From Pseudomonadota bacterium (GTDB lineage: Bacteria > Pseudomonadota > Gammaproteobacteria > Burkholderiales > Burkholderiaceae_F), in NCBI GenBank assembly GCA_021838715.1, contig JAKCCX010000025.1, positions 1-32,639 on the forward strand: a stretch of DNA of 32,639 nucleotides, in the 5' to 3' direction. Shown piece after piece: positions 16,296-25,648 of the stretch (its first letter is position 1; each line of letters opens with the position of its first letter). The notes under the pieces are model-generated. The model was not told where the DNA came from. It did not search any database and saw nothing but the letters and a program-made list of their open reading frames with translations. Both the position numbers and the translations under genes were made by a program.

Positions 16296-18179
16296 ATGCG
16301 GCAAGCACGGCGGAGCGTAATGGCCATGGCGTCATCCGGCCTGGCATTGTTGACGGCCGGCTGCCTCGGCGGCCTCACGGGCAGCAGCAGCGACGGGTTC
16401 ACCTCCGCCGTTCCCTACACGCCCGCCGACGATCAGACCGCCTGCGTTCCCGGCAACGACGTCATCGGAACCTGGAAGGTCCTCGCCGACAACCGCACGT
16501 TCATTCCCGGATCGGCCGACATCTCCTTCTTCAGCTTCAACCCGCCGTCGGTCAACACCAGCGGCCTGGTGGTCTTCCGGGGCCGCGCCAAAGGGGCGAC
16601 CGGCTCCGAGGGCGCGCAGGGTTCCGGTGGCGGTGGCGGGGCCATGAGCCGCGGCGTCTTCGCCATCGATGCCTGCGTCGGTTCGCTGACCCTCTACACG
16701 GTGGCCGACACCACCATGGCGGTTCCGGCGCCCAACAACACCGACGCATCCTTCACCGAATTCCCCTCCTTCCCGCGCATCGACATCGACTCCGGCGTAC
16801 TCGCCACGCGCGGCCAGTCCACGCCGGTGTGGACCCTGCCCGACGGCACCAAGACCGGGACCTCCGGCGTCTACGTGAGCCTGCCCACGGGCCTGACGAC
16901 CGGGATCGGGCAACTCGGCAACGTGTCGGAGTTTTCCTACATGCAGGTGCCGGGAGCCAGCACCCCGGGCCTCCGGTTCGACCAGTTCCCGGGCTCGCCG
17001 ACCCTCACCCAGGGACGCTATCTGGTGTTCAAGGGCAACTACACCGACGGCACGACCGCGAAGACCGGCGTGTACTTCCGCGACCTCAACGCGGCCGGCA
17101 CATCGGTGCAGCGCATTGCCGACACCAACATGCTCATTCCGGACACCGCGACCGCGTTCGGCTCGACTGCGCCGCCCAGCGCGGCCAACGGCAAGGTCGT
17201 CTTCGTCGGCCTCGACAACGAAAGCGCGCCCACCGCCGGCGGCCTCTATATCGCGCCGGTGGCCGACCAGCCTGCGCTGACGCCGCTCGTGCAGATCGGA
17301 CTGACCGTGGTGCCCGACGGCTCGGGCAACCCCCTCCCGGACAACCCCACGTTCAGCGCGATCGGCGAAGGCGTGTCGTTCGACGGCCGCTACGTCGCCT
17401 TCTGGGGCGCATGGAACACCCAGAGTTCCGCGAACCTGCGTCCGATCACGCTGCAGTGCCCGACGGAGGGCAATGCCGCCCTGCAGGCCGCCTGCCTGCA
17501 GCAGTATCCCAGCGGCCAGACGACGATGGACGATCCGATCGACCAGGGCATATTCCTGTACGACACCAGGCAGGGTTCGGTGCGGATGGTGGCGCGCGCC
17601 GGAACCGGAGAAGCGTTCCAGGATTTCCTGTATTGGAACTTCTCCGGCAATGCCGGAGCGACGGGCGGCTCCAGCGGGTCGGGTGGATCGGGCAGCTCCA
17701 GCGGGTCGGGCTCCTCCGGGTCGTCGGGGTCGTCGGGGTCGTCGGGATCATCGGGGTCGTCGGAGGCCAGCGGCCTGGAGCCGCCGCGTTGGCGCGTCTC
17801 GGCGTTCGCAGCGGTCGACGGCGCGCATGGCGTGATCTTCCTGGGATCGCTGCAGCCTGCGGCCAGCGGTTCGACGCCTGCGTCGGGAATCTACGGCGCA
17901 GCGCTGACCGGCAACACCATCGGCCCGGTGTTCAAGGTCGTCGCGATCGGCGACGACATGCTCTCGCTGGACCCGGCCGCGCCGGCGGGCTCGCTCGTGG
18001 CGTCGCTCGCCATCGAGCGCGAATCGCTGCGCGGCGGCTGGATGACCATCACCGCGTCATCGCTCGATCCGGCCGGCGAAAGCTGGGCCGGCGTCTATGC
18101 CACCTTCTTTCCCGGTCCGTTCCATGTGATCCCGGCGGTCGCTCCGGCCACCATCGCCACCCTGGTGCTGGGAAATTGA
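16296..18179 (+). CDS. Putative lipoprotein with repeat domain and Ser/Gly linker
   Basis: Exported protein of 627 residues without a named family. It starts with a signal peptide ending in a lipobox-like LLTAGC (Cys24), so it is probably membrane-anchored. The body (about 40-455) contains several related units of the form G-x-F/V/Y...L-x-x-VADT-x-M-x-VP...F-x-x-F-P, for example GVFAIDACVGSLTLYTVADT, GVYFRDLNAAGTSVQRIADT and GIFLYDTRQGSVRMVARAGT, suggesting a beta-propeller. Residues 457-489 are pure Ser/Gly, encoded partly by 9-nt tandem repeats. A final unit of about 135 residues (490-627) resumes the same style (ASGIYGAALTGNTIGPVFKV). The ATG at 16296 has GGGAGCGG upstream. Function unknown; probably surface or periplasmic. 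Confidence 0.82.
   Translation: MRQARRSVMAMASSGLALLTAGCLGGLTGSSSDGFTSAVPYTPADDQTACVPGNDVIGTWKVLADNRTFIPGSADISFFSFNPPSVNTSGLVVFRGRAKGATGSEGAQGSGGGGGAMSRGVFAIDACVGSLTLYTVADTTMAVPAPNNTDASFTEFPSFPRIDIDSGVLATRGQSTPVWTLPDGTKTGTSGVYVSLPTGLTTGIGQLGNVSEFSYMQVPGASTPGLRFDQFPGSPTLTQGRYLVFKGNYTDGTTAKTGVYFRDLNAAGTSVQRIADTNMLIPDTATAFGSTAPPSAANGKVVFVGLDNESAPTAGGLYIAPVADQPALTPLVQIGLTVVPDGSGNPLPDNPTFSAIGEGVSFDGRYVAFWGAWNTQSSANLRPITLQCPTEGNAALQAACLQQYPSGQTTMDDPIDQGIFLYDTRQGSVRMVARAGTGEAFQDFLYWNFSGNAGATGGSSGSGGSGSSSGSGSSGSSGSSGSSGSSGSSEASGLEPPRWRVSAFAAVDGAHGVIFLGSLQPAASGSTPASGIYGAALTGNTIGPVFKVVAIGDDMLSLDPAAPAGSLVASLAIERESLRGGWMTITASSLDPAGESWAGVYATFFPGPFHVIPAVAPATIATLVLGN
17664..17762 (+). repeat. Ser/Gly-coding tract with 9-nt tandem repeats
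   Basis: Thirty-three consecutive Ser or Gly codons inside the lipoprotein gene. From 17712 to 17762 the DNA is a near-perfect tandem of the 9-nt unit tcgtcgggg (encoding SSG), with two slightly diverged copies at 17739-17756. Because the unit is a multiple of three, slippage would change linker length without breaking the frame. Confidence 0.9.
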
Positions 18180-18292
18180 AGAACGGTGATGTGCGTCATC
18201 GGTCCGGCGCCGATTGATCGGCGCCAATGCGCGGAACGCCGTCGACGCCTATAACGAAAGCACGCCAATCGAGCGTTCCTTGGAGAGTTGTC

Positions 18293-18643
18293 ATGAAGAA
18301 GAACCGGACCTTGAAACGAAGCATCGTGTTTTCCGCGTGTCTGCTCCTGGTCGGCGCGGCCTTTGCCGCTGGTGGCGGTGGCGGCGGTGGGGGCGGTGGC
18401 GGCGGCGGGGGCGGCGGCTTCGGCGGTGGCGGATTCAGCGGCTCGATGGGACAGGGTACGCAAAGCCAGACGCAGTCGCGCGACCGGACCCGGGAGCAGA
18501 CCCAGGACCAGGCCCACGAACGGACACGGGAGCGGAGCGGGGATCAGAATCATGACCGGACCCGTGAGCGCAGCCGGGATCAGACCCGCGACCAGACTCG
18601 GGATCAAACTCGCGACCAGACCCGAACGCAGTCGAATCCGTGA
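18293..18643 (+). CDS. Small exported protein with Gly run and RDQT repeats
   Basis: Product of 116 residues. A clear signal peptide (KKNRTLKR, hydrophobic core, cleavage near AAFA-A at 25/26) is followed by sixteen consecutive glycines (27-42), FGGGGF, and then a hydrophilic tail from about 63 to 112 built of tetrads of the form R-D/E-x-T/S, ending in four exact RDQT copies (95-110). The mature protein is therefore low-complexity, strongly charged and probably disordered or periodic. The ATG has GGAGAG six nt upstream, which with the signal peptide argues that this is a real gene. No function is known to me. It follows the lipoprotein gene by 113 nt on the same strand. Confidence 0.8.
   Translation: MKKNRTLKRSIVFSACLLLVGAAFAAGGGGGGGGGGGGGGGGFGGGGFSGSMGQGTQSQTQSRDRTREQTQDQAHERTRERSGDQNHDRTRERSRDQTRDQTRDQTRDQTRTQSNP
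18371..18418 (+). repeat. Poly-glycine codon run (16 codons)
   Basis: Sixteen Gly codons in a row, mixing ggc, ggt and ggg. The codon mixture suggests selection for the peptide rather than simple slippage of one codon. Confidence 0.9.
18575..18622 (+). repeat. 12-nt coding tandem repeat (RDQT x4)
   Basis: Four consecutive copies of a degenerate 12-nt unit, cgggatcagacc or cgcgaccagact and variants, each encoding Arg-Asp-Gln-Thr. Copies alternate in synonymous codons, so neighbouring units form an imperfect 24-nt higher-order repeat. More diverged tetrads extend upstream to about 18479. Confidence 0.85.
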
Positions 18644-18813
18644 CACCCGGCCGGGGCGCCGCTCCGCGCGTCCCGGCATTTCCTTTTTCACCACAATGCG
18701 CAACACTCGCGCTTCGCGGCGATCGCCGCCGACGGCGCGCGAGTCGATTGCCGTCGGCGTTCGCGTCACCCGCCGCAAAGCACGGCAAACGGCTTCCAGT
18801 GCATCGTGACACC

Positions 18814-19725
18814 ATGAGAATCGGCATCGACGTTGGCGGGACGAAAATCGAAGCGATCGCGCTCGACGAAGACGGCACGGTTCTGCAGCGGCAGCGGGTG
18901 ATGACGCCCAAGGGCGACTATGAAGCGACCCTGGACGCGATCGCGCAGCTGGTTCGGCGCACCGAAGCCGATCTCGGGCAAAGCGGAACGATCGGGGTCG
19001 GGCTGCCCGGCGCCATTTCCTCCCGGACCGGTCTGGTCAAGAACTCGAACAGCACCGTCCTGAACGGACGCACCGTGCCGGAAGACCTCGCGCGCAAATT
19101 GGGGCGGGCGATCCGGACGGAGAACGACGCCAATTGCTTCGCGCTTTCCGAAGCGATCGACGGCGGCGGTGCGGGCCAGGATGTCGTCTTCGGGATCATC
19201 CTCGGGACCGGCGTCGGCGGCGGCCTGGTGGTCGATCGGCGCTGCGTTGTCGGGCGCAACCGGATCGCCGGCGAATGGGGACACAACCCGTTGCCGTGGG
19301 CGCGCGACGAAGAGCGGCCCGGACCGCGTTGTTATTGCGGCAAGACGGGTTGCATCGAAACCTTTCTTTCGGGTGACGGGCTGCAGCGGGAATACCGGAC
19401 CCAGGCCGGGCACACCCGCGGGCACGTCCGGAGCGGAGCGGAAATCGCTGCCGCCGCGCAAGCCGGCGAGGAGGCGGCGCAACGATGCCTGCGCACCTAC
19501 CAGGATCGGCTCGCCCGCAGCCTCGCCGCGGTCATCAACGTTCTCGACCCCGACGTGGTCGTGTTCGGCGGCGGCCTTTCCAACATCGATGCGCTGTACG
19601 ACGGGCTGGTGCCGTGCGTCGCACGGTACGCGTTTTCGGATCACCTCGACACGCAGTTCGTCCGCGCCGCCCACGGCGATTCGAGCGGCGTGCGCGGCGC
19701 GGCATGGCTCTGGCCGCATCCTTGA
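18814..19725 (+). CDS. mak: ROK-family fructokinase
   Basis: Cytoplasmic sugar kinase of 303 residues that phosphorylates fructose (or a related hexose) with ATP. The N-terminal phosphate motif DVGGTKIEAIALD, GLPGAISSRTGLVKNSNST, the catalytic-loop segment ENDANCFALSEA and LGTGVGGGLV identify ROK. The zinc site is complete: GEWGHNPLPW followed by CYCGKTGCIET. The C-terminus DSSGVRGAAWLW and overall order match E. coli Mak (YajF) closely from memory. The ATG at 18814 begins MRIGIDVGGTK as in the family; upstream codons in the frame have no family sequence. It is followed by the nuclease gene on the same strand, possibly overlapping. Confidence 0.94.
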   Translation: MRIGIDVGGTKIEAIALDEDGTVLQRQRVMTPKGDYEATLDAIAQLVRRTEADLGQSGTIGVGLPGAISSRTGLVKNSNSTVLNGRTVPEDLARKLGRAIRTENDANCFALSEAIDGGGAGQDVVFGIILGTGVGGGLVVDRRCVVGRNRIAGEWGHNPLPWARDEERPGPRCYCGKTGCIETFLSGDGLQREYRTQAGHTRGHVRSGAEIAAAAQAGEEAAQRCLRTYQDRLARSLAAVINVLDPDVVVFGGGLSNIDALYDGLVPCVARYAFSDHLDTQFVRAAHGDSSGVRGAAWLWPHP

Positions 19726-19772
19726 GCACCCGCAGCGGCGAAGCCGCCGGCAGCGACGGCGCCCGGTTGCGC

Positions 19773-20687
19773 ATGCGGCGCACCGCCGGGGCGCTGCACC
19801 GCGCGGTTTCGCTTCTGCTGGCATTCGCCCTCGCGGGACTTCCCTGGTGCGCGCAGGCGTGGGGACCGGTCGGACATCGGGCGGTCGGCGCCATCGCCGA
19901 TGCCCTGCTCGATCCGCAGGCCAAGGCGGCCGTCGCCGAGCTGCTGCGCAGCGACCGCGATCGCGAGGGCCGGCCATCGGGGCGCAAGAGCCTGGCGTCG
20001 ATTGCCGATTGGGCCGACCAGATCCGCGGCGGCCCGCAGGATCGTCCGCGCTGGCATTTCGACAACCGGCCGCTATGCGGCGGCGACCGCGACATGCAAT
20101 CCTGGTCCTGGTGTCCGCAAGGCGCGTGCGCGACGGCCGAAATCGGCCGGATGCTGGCGATCCTGCGCGACCGGAGCCGCCCCCCGGCCGAGCGCGAAAC
20201 AGCCCTCAAGTGGATCGTGCACCTTGCCGCCGACATCCACCAGCCGTTGCATGAGGTCGACTACGCCGCGGGCGGCAACCGGATCCGGGTGCGCCTGCGC
20301 GGGCGGCACTTCCGCAGCGCGCGGCACGGCAAGCACGACAGGCTGTCGCTGCATGCCTTCTGGGACAGCCGCGTGGTGGCGCTGGTGCTGCACCCCGAGG
20401 GCACCTGGATCCCGCGGGCATCGCTGCAGCGGTTGATCCGGTCGGCGCGCGCGGAGGATCCGCAGCGGGTGGAGGAGCCGCCGTCGGCATGGGGGCCGGA
20501 GTCGTTCGCGCTGGCGCGCACCGTCGCGCTCGACCTTCCCGGCATATCCTGCGATGCGCCGCCGCCCCGGCGCACGGTCACGCTGTCGCGGGCATACGTG
20601 TTGCGCTCGGAGCAGGTCGCGGAAGCGCAGCTGGCGCTGGCAGGCGCGCGGCTGGCGTATCAGCTGAACGGCGCGCTCGCGCGTTAG
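19773..20687 (+). CDS. Exported S1/P1-type nuclease
   Basis: Zinc-dependent single-strand nuclease family member, 304 residues. The signal peptide (RRTAGALHRAVSLLLAFALAG) is predicted to end at AQA/W, leaving Trp30 as the new N-terminus; in S1/P1 enzymes this Trp is itself a zinc ligand. Other ligand motifs follow in order: GPVGHRAVG, IADWADQIR, RWHFDN, HLAADIHQPLHEVD and LHAFWDS. All three zinc sites therefore look intact. It should act in the periplasm or outside the cell on single-stranded DNA/RNA or as a 3'-nucleotidase. I chose 19773 for its compact signal peptide; an in-frame ATG at 19704 would overlap mak by 22 nt and lengthen the leader by 23 residues. Confidence 0.9.
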   Translation: MRRTAGALHRAVSLLLAFALAGLPWCAQAWGPVGHRAVGAIADALLDPQAKAAVAELLRSDRDREGRPSGRKSLASIADWADQIRGGPQDRPRWHFDNRPLCGGDRDMQSWSWCPQGACATAEIGRMLAILRDRSRPPAERETALKWIVHLAADIHQPLHEVDYAAGGNRIRVRLRGRHFRSARHGKHDRLSLHAFWDSRVVALVLHPEGTWIPRASLQRLIRSARAEDPQRVEEPPSAWGPESFALARTVALDLPGISCDAPPPRRTVTLSRAYVLRSEQVAEAQLALAGARLAYQLNGALAR

Positions 20688-20725
20688 CGGAAGTGTTCGG
20701 CGGGCGGTGCGCGCAGCGCGGCGGG

Positions 20726-22111
20726 TCAGCGGGGCTTCTTTTCCGGCCGGTTCCAGCCCTCGACCGTCACTGCGCGGGCGCGGGCGACGGTGAGCTTGCG
20801 GGCGGGCACGTCGCGCGTGACCGTCGAGCCGGCGCCGATGGTGGCCCCCTCTCCGACGCGAACCGGCGCCACCAGCACCGAGTTGCTGCCCACGTGCACA
20901 TCCGCCCCCAATTCACTGCGGTGCTTGTTGGCGCCATCGTAGTTGGCGAAGATGGTGCCGGCGCCGATGTTGGTGCGCGCGCCGACGTGGGCATCGCCGA
21001 CGTAGGCCAGGTGGTTCGCCTTGGCGCCGCGCTCGAGGTGGCTCGCCTTGACTTCGACGAAGTTGCCGATGTGCACCGCATCGTCCAGGCGCGCGCCCGG
21101 GCGCAGCCGCGCGAACGGTCCGGCGATCACGTCGGCGCCGATGTGCGCGCCATCGAAGTGCGAAAACGCGTGGATGACCGTATCGCTGCCGACGACGACG
21201 TCGCGCAGGACGCAATATGGCCCGACGTGGACGCCATCGGCCAGCGCCACCGTCCCCTCGAACACGCAGCCGACGTCGATGAACACGTCGGCACCCACCG
21301 TCAGGGTGCCGCGCACGTCGATGCGCGCCGGGTCGGCGAGGGTCGCGCCGGCGTCCAGCAGCGATTGCGCCGTGCGCTGCTGGAACACCCGCTCCAGATG
21401 GGCAAGCTGGGCCTTGCTGTTCACGCCCAGCGTTTCGTCGGGATCCGCGACGACGCTCGCAGTGACCTGCACGTGGTCGCGGCGGGCCGCGGCGACGATG
21501 TCGGTCAGGTAGTACTCCCCTTGCGCATTCTGATTCGACAGGCCCGCCAGCCAGTGCCGCAGACGCCCCGTGGGCGCGACGAGAATGCCGGTGTTCACTT
21601 CGGTGATGCGCCGCTGCGCATCGTTGGCGTCGCGCTCCTCGACGATCGCATGAACCTCGCCGCCGCCGTGAATGCTTTCGCGGATGATCCGGCCGTATCC
21701 GGTCGGATCGGCCAGGTTCACGGTGAGCAGGCTCACGCCGTCGCCCGCCGAGTCGAGCAGCGCGGCCAGGGTCTGCGCCCGCACCAGGGGCACGTCGCCA
21801 TACAGCACGAGCGTGGGAACGTCGTCGGCCATCCAGGGCATGGCCTGCAGCACCGCGTGCCCCGTTCCCAACTGCGGCTGCTGCTCGACGAACTGCAGAT
21901 CCGTCTGGGACGCGAAGCTCGACCGCACTTCCTCGGCGCCGTGCCCGACCACCACCACGATGCGCGCGCCGGAGCCGCAGAGATGCGCCGTCTCGCGCGC
22001 TGTTTCGATGACCCGCGCAAGCATGGACTTGCCCGCGATCGGGTGCAGAACCTTGGGGCGCGCGGAGCGCATGCGCTTGCCTTGACCGGCGGCGAGGATG
22101 ACGATGTTCAT
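20726..22111 (-). CDS. glmU: Bifunctional N-acetylglucosamine-1-P uridyltransferase / glucosamine-1-P acetyltransferase
   Basis: Makes UDP-GlcNAc for peptidoglycan and LPS: acetylates glucosamine-1-phosphate, then transfers UMP. At 461 residues it is full length. The N-terminal pyrophosphorylase has [19 protein letters not shown] (about 6-24), [13 protein letters not shown] and YGDVPLV. The C-terminal left-handed beta-helix carries many hexapeptide turns ([17 protein letters not shown]) and the acetyltransferase segment [10 protein letters not shown] with the catalytic His. An AGGAGGAAGG ribosome site sits before the ATG at 22111. It is convergent with the nuclease gene (38 nt gap, no strong terminator seen). 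The often-associated glmS is not in the window. Confidence 0.97.
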   Translation of the reverse strand: MNIVILAAGQGKRMRSARPKVLHPIAGKSMLARVIETARETAHLCGSGARIVVVVGHGAEEVRSSFASQTDLQFVEQQPQLGTGHAVLQAMPWMADDVPTLVLYGDVPLVRAQTLAALLDSAGDGVSLLTVNLADPTGYGRIIRESIHGGGEVHAIVEERDANDAQRRITEVNTGILVAPTGRLRHWLAGLSNQNAQGEYYLTDIVAAARRDHVQVTASVVADPDETLGVNSKAQLAHLERVFQQRTAQSLLDAGATLADPARIDVRGTLTVGADVFIDVGCVFEGTVALADGVHVGPYCVLRDVVVGSDTVIHAFSHFDGAHIGADVIAGPFARLRPGARLDDAVHIGNFVEVKASHLERGAKANHLAYVGDAHVGARTNIGAGTIFANYDGANKHRSELGADVHVGSNSVLVAPVRVGEGATIGAGSTVTRDVPARKLTVARARAVTVEGWNRPEKKPR

Positions 22112-22172
22112 GGGCTGATCCTTCCTCCTCTCCCGCGGGCGGAAAAGGGACGGGTGCGGTTTCCGGGGGCCA

Positions 22173-23741
22173 TTATCCTGGCAAGGGCAATCCCAGCAAA
22201 TACCATGCGGCCATCGCCGCCATGGTTCCCAGCGCGGCGGCGAGCAGCGCAAGCAGCCTGGTCTGCCGCTCCTGCGCACCGCGCAGCCGGGCGACTTCCG
22301 CCAACAGCGCGGCGCTGTGGTCTTCGCGGGCGAGGGCGTCGTGCACCAGGCGCGGGATCTTCGGCAGCATCTGGCTCCAGGCCGCCGCTTCGGCGATCGT
22401 CCGTTCCCGCAGCCCGCGCCACCCGACCTGCCGATGCATCCAGCTTTCCAGGAACGGCTTGGCGGTGCGCCAGAGATCGAGGTCCGGATCGAGCTGGCGG
22501 CCCAGGCCCTCGATGTTGAGCAGGGTCTTCTGCAGCAGCACGAGTTGCGGCTGGATCTCGATGTTGAATCGCCGCGATGCGTCGAACAGCCGCAGCAGCA
22601 CATGGCCGAACGAGATCTGCTTGAGCGGGCGATCGAAGATCGGTTCGCACACCGCGCGCACCGCGCTCTCGAGTTCATCGACGCGGGTGCCCGGCGGCGC
22701 CCAGCCGGATTCGACGTGCGTCTGCGCCACCGCGCGATAGTCGCGGCGGAAAAAGGCGAGGAAGTTGCGCGCGAGGTAGTTCCGGTCGACGTCGGTGAGC
22801 GTGCCCACGATGCCGAAGTCGAGCGCGATGTAGCGGCCGAAGTCGGCGCCGCCGGTGCCCACCGAGATGTTGCCCGGGTGCATGTCGGCGTGGAAGAAGC
22901 CGTCGCGGAATACCTGGGTGAAGAAGATCTCCACGCCGTCGCGGGAAAGCTTCTTCAGGTCGATTCCGGCGGCGCGCAGCTCGTCGATCCGGCCGATCGG
23001 GATGCCGTGCATGCGCTCCATCGTGATGACGTTGCCGCAGCAATAGTCCCAATACATTTCCGGCACCCGCAGCAGCGTGGAATTCTCGAAATTCCGCCGC
23101 AGCTGCGAGGCGTTCGCCGCTTCGCGGGTGAGGTCGAGCTCGTCGTGCAGAACCTTGCGGAATTCGGCCACGACCTCGCGGGGACGCAGGCGCTTGCCGT
23201 CGTGCCACAGGCGCTCGACGAGCGTGGCGGCGATCTCCATCAACTCGAGGTCGCGATCGATGACCCGGAGCATGTCCGGGCGCAGCACCTTCACCGCGAC
23301 CGGCCGGCCTTGCAGCGGCCCCGGCCCCAGCACGGCGAAATGCACCTGCGCGATCGAGGCGCTCGCAACCGGCGTGCGCTCGAAGCTGGCGAAGATGTCG
23401 CCCAGCGGCCGGCCCAGGCCGCGCTCGATCTCGCGCACCGCCATTTCGGGATCGAACGGCGGCACCCGGTCCTGGAGCTTGGACAGTTCGTCGACGAGAT
23501 CGCCGGGCACGAGATCGCGGCGGGTCGACAGCATCTGCCCGAACTTGACGAAGATCGGTCCCAGGCTTTCGAGCGCCAGGCGCACCCGCACTGCGCGCGG
23601 CGCATCGAGCCGTCGTCCGATGGCCGCGATCCGCGCCCACCGGACGAGCAGCGGATGCCTGAGGTTGGACAGCGCGATCTGATCCAGGCCGTAGCGCAGG
23701 CCGACCCAGGCGATGCGCAACAGCCGCAGCAATCGCCGCAT
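22173..23741 (-). CDS. ubiB: Ubiquinone biosynthesis kinase-like protein UbiB
   Basis: Atypical ABC1/ADCK-family protein of 522 residues needed for ubiquinone synthesis, thought to use ATPase activity to assist the membrane-bound Ubi complex. The KxGQ motif appears as [16 protein letters not shown], followed by the Ala-rich nucleotide loop ([13 protein letters not shown]), [10 protein letters not shown] and the catalytic-loop/metal region [13 protein letters not shown] and LDFGIVG. The C-terminus has hydrophobic segments ([22 protein letters not shown]) that anchor it to the inner membrane. GAGGGG precedes the ATG at 23741. It lies 13 nt after ubiJ, completing the cluster DUF971-ubiE-ubiJ-ubiB. 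Confidence 0.96.
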   Translation of the reverse strand: MRRLLRLLRIAWVGLRYGLDQIALSNLRHPLLVRWARIAAIGRRLDAPRAVRVRLALESLGPIFVKFGQMLSTRRDLVPGDLVDELSKLQDRVPPFDPEMAVREIERGLGRPLGDIFASFERTPVASASIAQVHFAVLGPGPLQGRPVAVKVLRPDMLRVIDRDLELMEIAATLVERLWHDGKRLRPREVVAEFRKVLHDELDLTREAANASQLRRNFENSTLLRVPEMYWDYCCGNVITMERMHGIPIGRIDELRAAGIDLKKLSRDGVEIFFTQVFRDGFFHADMHPGNISVGTGGADFGRYIALDFGIVGTLTDVDRNYLARNFLAFFRRDYRAVAQTHVESGWAPPGTRVDELESAVRAVCEPIFDRPLKQISFGHVLLRLFDASRRFNIEIQPQLVLLQKTLLNIEGLGRQLDPDLDLWRTAKPFLESWMHRQVGWRGLRERTIAEAAAWSQMLPKIPRLVHDALAREDHSAALLAEVARLRGAQERQTRLLALLAAALGTMAAMAAWYLLGLPLPG

Positions 23742-23754
23742 CAGTGGATGCCCC

Positions 23755-24393
23755 TCACCCCTGCCCCGCACCCGGACGGGGCGGGGAATCGTCTTCCCGA
23801 TCCAGCACGCCGGCGCGACGTTCGAGGCGATCGATCCGCTCCAGCAGTTCCGCAAGCTCGATCCGATGCTGGACGAATTCCTGCGTGCCGAGCAGCATGG
23901 GATTCTCGGCGACCAGATAGTCCGCCCCCTGCCGCGCGGCGCGCCATGCGACATCGCGGGCCTGCTCCAGCACCGCCCGCAGCGTGTTGACGATCCGTTC
24001 GGCCGCGATGTCGCCGACGAAGCGCGACAGGTCCTCGGCCGGGTCCGGGCGCAACTTCTGCAGCACGTCGATCAACGCCTGCGCGAAGTCCACATCGCCC
24101 TCGATGCGGAGATCGCGGCGCGCGGAGGACGGATCGGCCCAGACCTGGGCAACGGCCGCCGGGTTCGCCGCGACCGTCACGTCCGGCGCGCGACCCTCGC
24201 CGCCCGCCGCCAGGCCTCCCCCCGGAAGGATGCGCAGTTCGAGACAGGCGAAGCCGATCTCGATGCGCGCCACGCGGCCCGCGTACGCGTCCAATGCCGC
24301 CCGCGCCCAGGATTCCCGGGCAAGCAGACGCTGGTACCAGCCCACGACGGCCTGCGCCGCAAGACGGTCCAAAGGATGGCCCAATGGATTCAT
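23755..24393 (-). CDS. ubiJ: Ubiquinone biosynthesis accessory factor UbiJ (SCP2 domain)
   Basis: Lipid-binding accessory protein of 212 residues for the aerobic ubiquinone complex, where it is thought to present the hydrophobic intermediate. The first about 110 residues form an SCP2-like domain ([57 protein letters not shown]). The second half has the typical [17 protein letters not shown] and a coiled-coil-like end ([22 protein letters not shown]). The ATG at 24393 overlaps the ubiE stop as ATGA, so translation is probably coupled. The sequence is poorly conserved in this family, but context makes the call strong. Confidence 0.92.
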   Translation of the reverse strand: MNPLGHPLDRLAAQAVVGWYQRLLARESWARAALDAYAGRVARIEIGFACLELRILPGGGLAAGGEGRAPDVTVAANPAAVAQVWADPSSARRDLRIEGDVDFAQALIDVLQKLRPDPAEDLSRFVGDIAAERIVNTLRAVLEQARDVAWRAARQGADYLVAENPMLLGTQEFVQHRIELAELLERIDRLERRAGVLDREDDSPPRPGAGQG

Positions 24394-25130
24394 ATCCGGG
24401 TTCCGGTGTGCAGCGCGCAGATCCCCGCCGTGAAATTGAACCAGCGCACGCGCGCCAGACCGGCCTCTTCCATCATGCGCGCGAGATCCTGCTGCGACGG
24501 ATGCACGCGGATCGACTCCGCAAGGTAGCGGTAACTCTCCGCATCGCCCGCGATGCGCCCGCCCAACCAGGGCATGATCTTCATCGAATAGGCGTCGTAG
24601 ATCGGCGCGAGCGGCGCCCAGACGCGGGAGAACTCCAGCACCAGGAGCATGCCTCCCGGCTTGAGCACGCGGCGCATCTCGGCGAGCGCGCGATCCTTGT
24701 GCGTCATGTTGCGCAGGCCGAATGCCACGATGACGCGATCGAACCGCCGGTCGGCAAACGGCAACTGCTCGGCGTCGCAGCGCACCGCCTCGGCCACGAT
24801 GCCTTCGTCGAGCAGGCGGTCGCGCCCTTCCGTCAGCATGGCGCCGTTGATGTCGGTCAGCACGACCTCGCCGCCCGGCCCCACCCGGCGCGCGAACGCG
24901 CGCGTCATGTCGCCGGTGCCGCCGGCGACATCGAGGATCCGCATGCCCGGGCGCACCGCGGCCTGGTTGACCGCAAACGCCTTCCAGGCGCGATGCAGGC
25001 CGCCCGACAGGACGTCGTTCATCAGGTCGTAGCGCGACGCGACCGAATCGAACACGCTCGCGACGCGCTGGGCCTTCTCGGCCTCGGGGACCTGGGTGAA
25101 GCCGAAATGGGTGGTGGATTCGTCGTTCAT
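24390..25130 (-). CDS. ubiE: Ubiquinone/menaquinone C-methyltransferase UbiE
   Basis: SAM-dependent methyltransferase of 246 residues that methylates the ring of demethoxyubiquinol (and demethylmenaquinol if present). The N-terminal [21 protein letters not shown] and [19 protein letters not shown] are UbiE signatures. SAM motif I is [15 protein letters not shown], and later blocks include [23 protein letters not shown] and the C-terminal [16 protein letters not shown]. The start overlaps the DUF971 stop (ATGA), and its stop overlaps ubiJ in the same way, so three genes are translationally coupled. Confidence 0.97.
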   Translation of the reverse strand: MNDESTTHFGFTQVPEAEKAQRVASVFDSVASRYDLMNDVLSGGLHRAWKAFAVNQAAVRPGMRILDVAGGTGDMTRAFARRVGPGGEVVLTDINGAMLTEGRDRLLDEGIVAEAVRCDAEQLPFADRRFDRVIVAFGLRNMTHKDRALAEMRRVLKPGGMLLVLEFSRVWAPLAPIYDAYSMKIMPWLGGRIAGDAESYRYLAESIRVHPSQQDLARMMEEAGLARVRWFNFTAGICALHTGTRI

Positions 25131-25540
25131 GCGTCGCGGGATGCGCCCGCCGCGGCGAGGCGGTCGAGATAATCCTGCCAGAGGGCATCCTGGTGCAGCC
25201 CCAGGCCGTACAGGTACTCCCAGGAGTACAGGCCCGAATCGTGGCCGTCGGAAAACATCGGTTGCAGGGCGTACAGCCCGACGGTGTCCACCGACTCGAT
25301 CGTCACGTCGCGCTTGCCGGTCTGCAGCACTTCTTCACCGGGGCCATGACCGCGCACCTCGGCCGAGGGGGAGTACACGCGCAGGAATTCGAAGGGCAGG
25401 CGAAACCGCTGGCCGTCATCGAAGGCGATCTCCAGCACCCGCGAGCCCGAATGCACGGTGATTTCCGTGGGACCGGGGGCGCGCGTGCGCGCGGCGGGCT
25501 GCGGTTCCGGTGAGGAAGGTTCGGGGCTGGCAGTGCTCAT
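25127..25540 (-). CDS. DUF971-domain protein
   Basis: Small soluble protein of 137 residues. After a disordered Pro/Ser start (1-25), the rest fits DUF971, the fold found at the N-terminus of gamma-butyrobetaine hydroxylase: [36 protein letters not shown], then [33 protein letters not shown]. Its position directly before ubiE is common in betaproteobacteria. It is the first gene of the ubiquinone cluster here and overlaps ubiE by ATGA. GGAG lies 8 nt before the ATG at 25540. Function is unknown; a link to quinone or iron-sulfur metabolism is only suggested by context. Confidence 0.9.
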   Translation of the reverse strand: MSTASPEPSSPEPQPAARTRAPGPTEITVHSGSRVLEIAFDDGQRFRLPFEFLRVYSPSAEVRGHGPGEEVLQTGKRDVTIESVDTVGLYALQPMFSDGHDSGLYSWEYLYGLGLHQDALWQDYLDRLAAAGASRDA

Positions 25541-25648
25541 GTTCCGACTCCGGTTGCAAGCGTCGAAGCATACACGCGGACGCCCCCGGGAGCCTCGCGG
25601 CGGTAACCACGCGGTCACGCGCGCTTGCCACCATCCTCGCCGCACATC

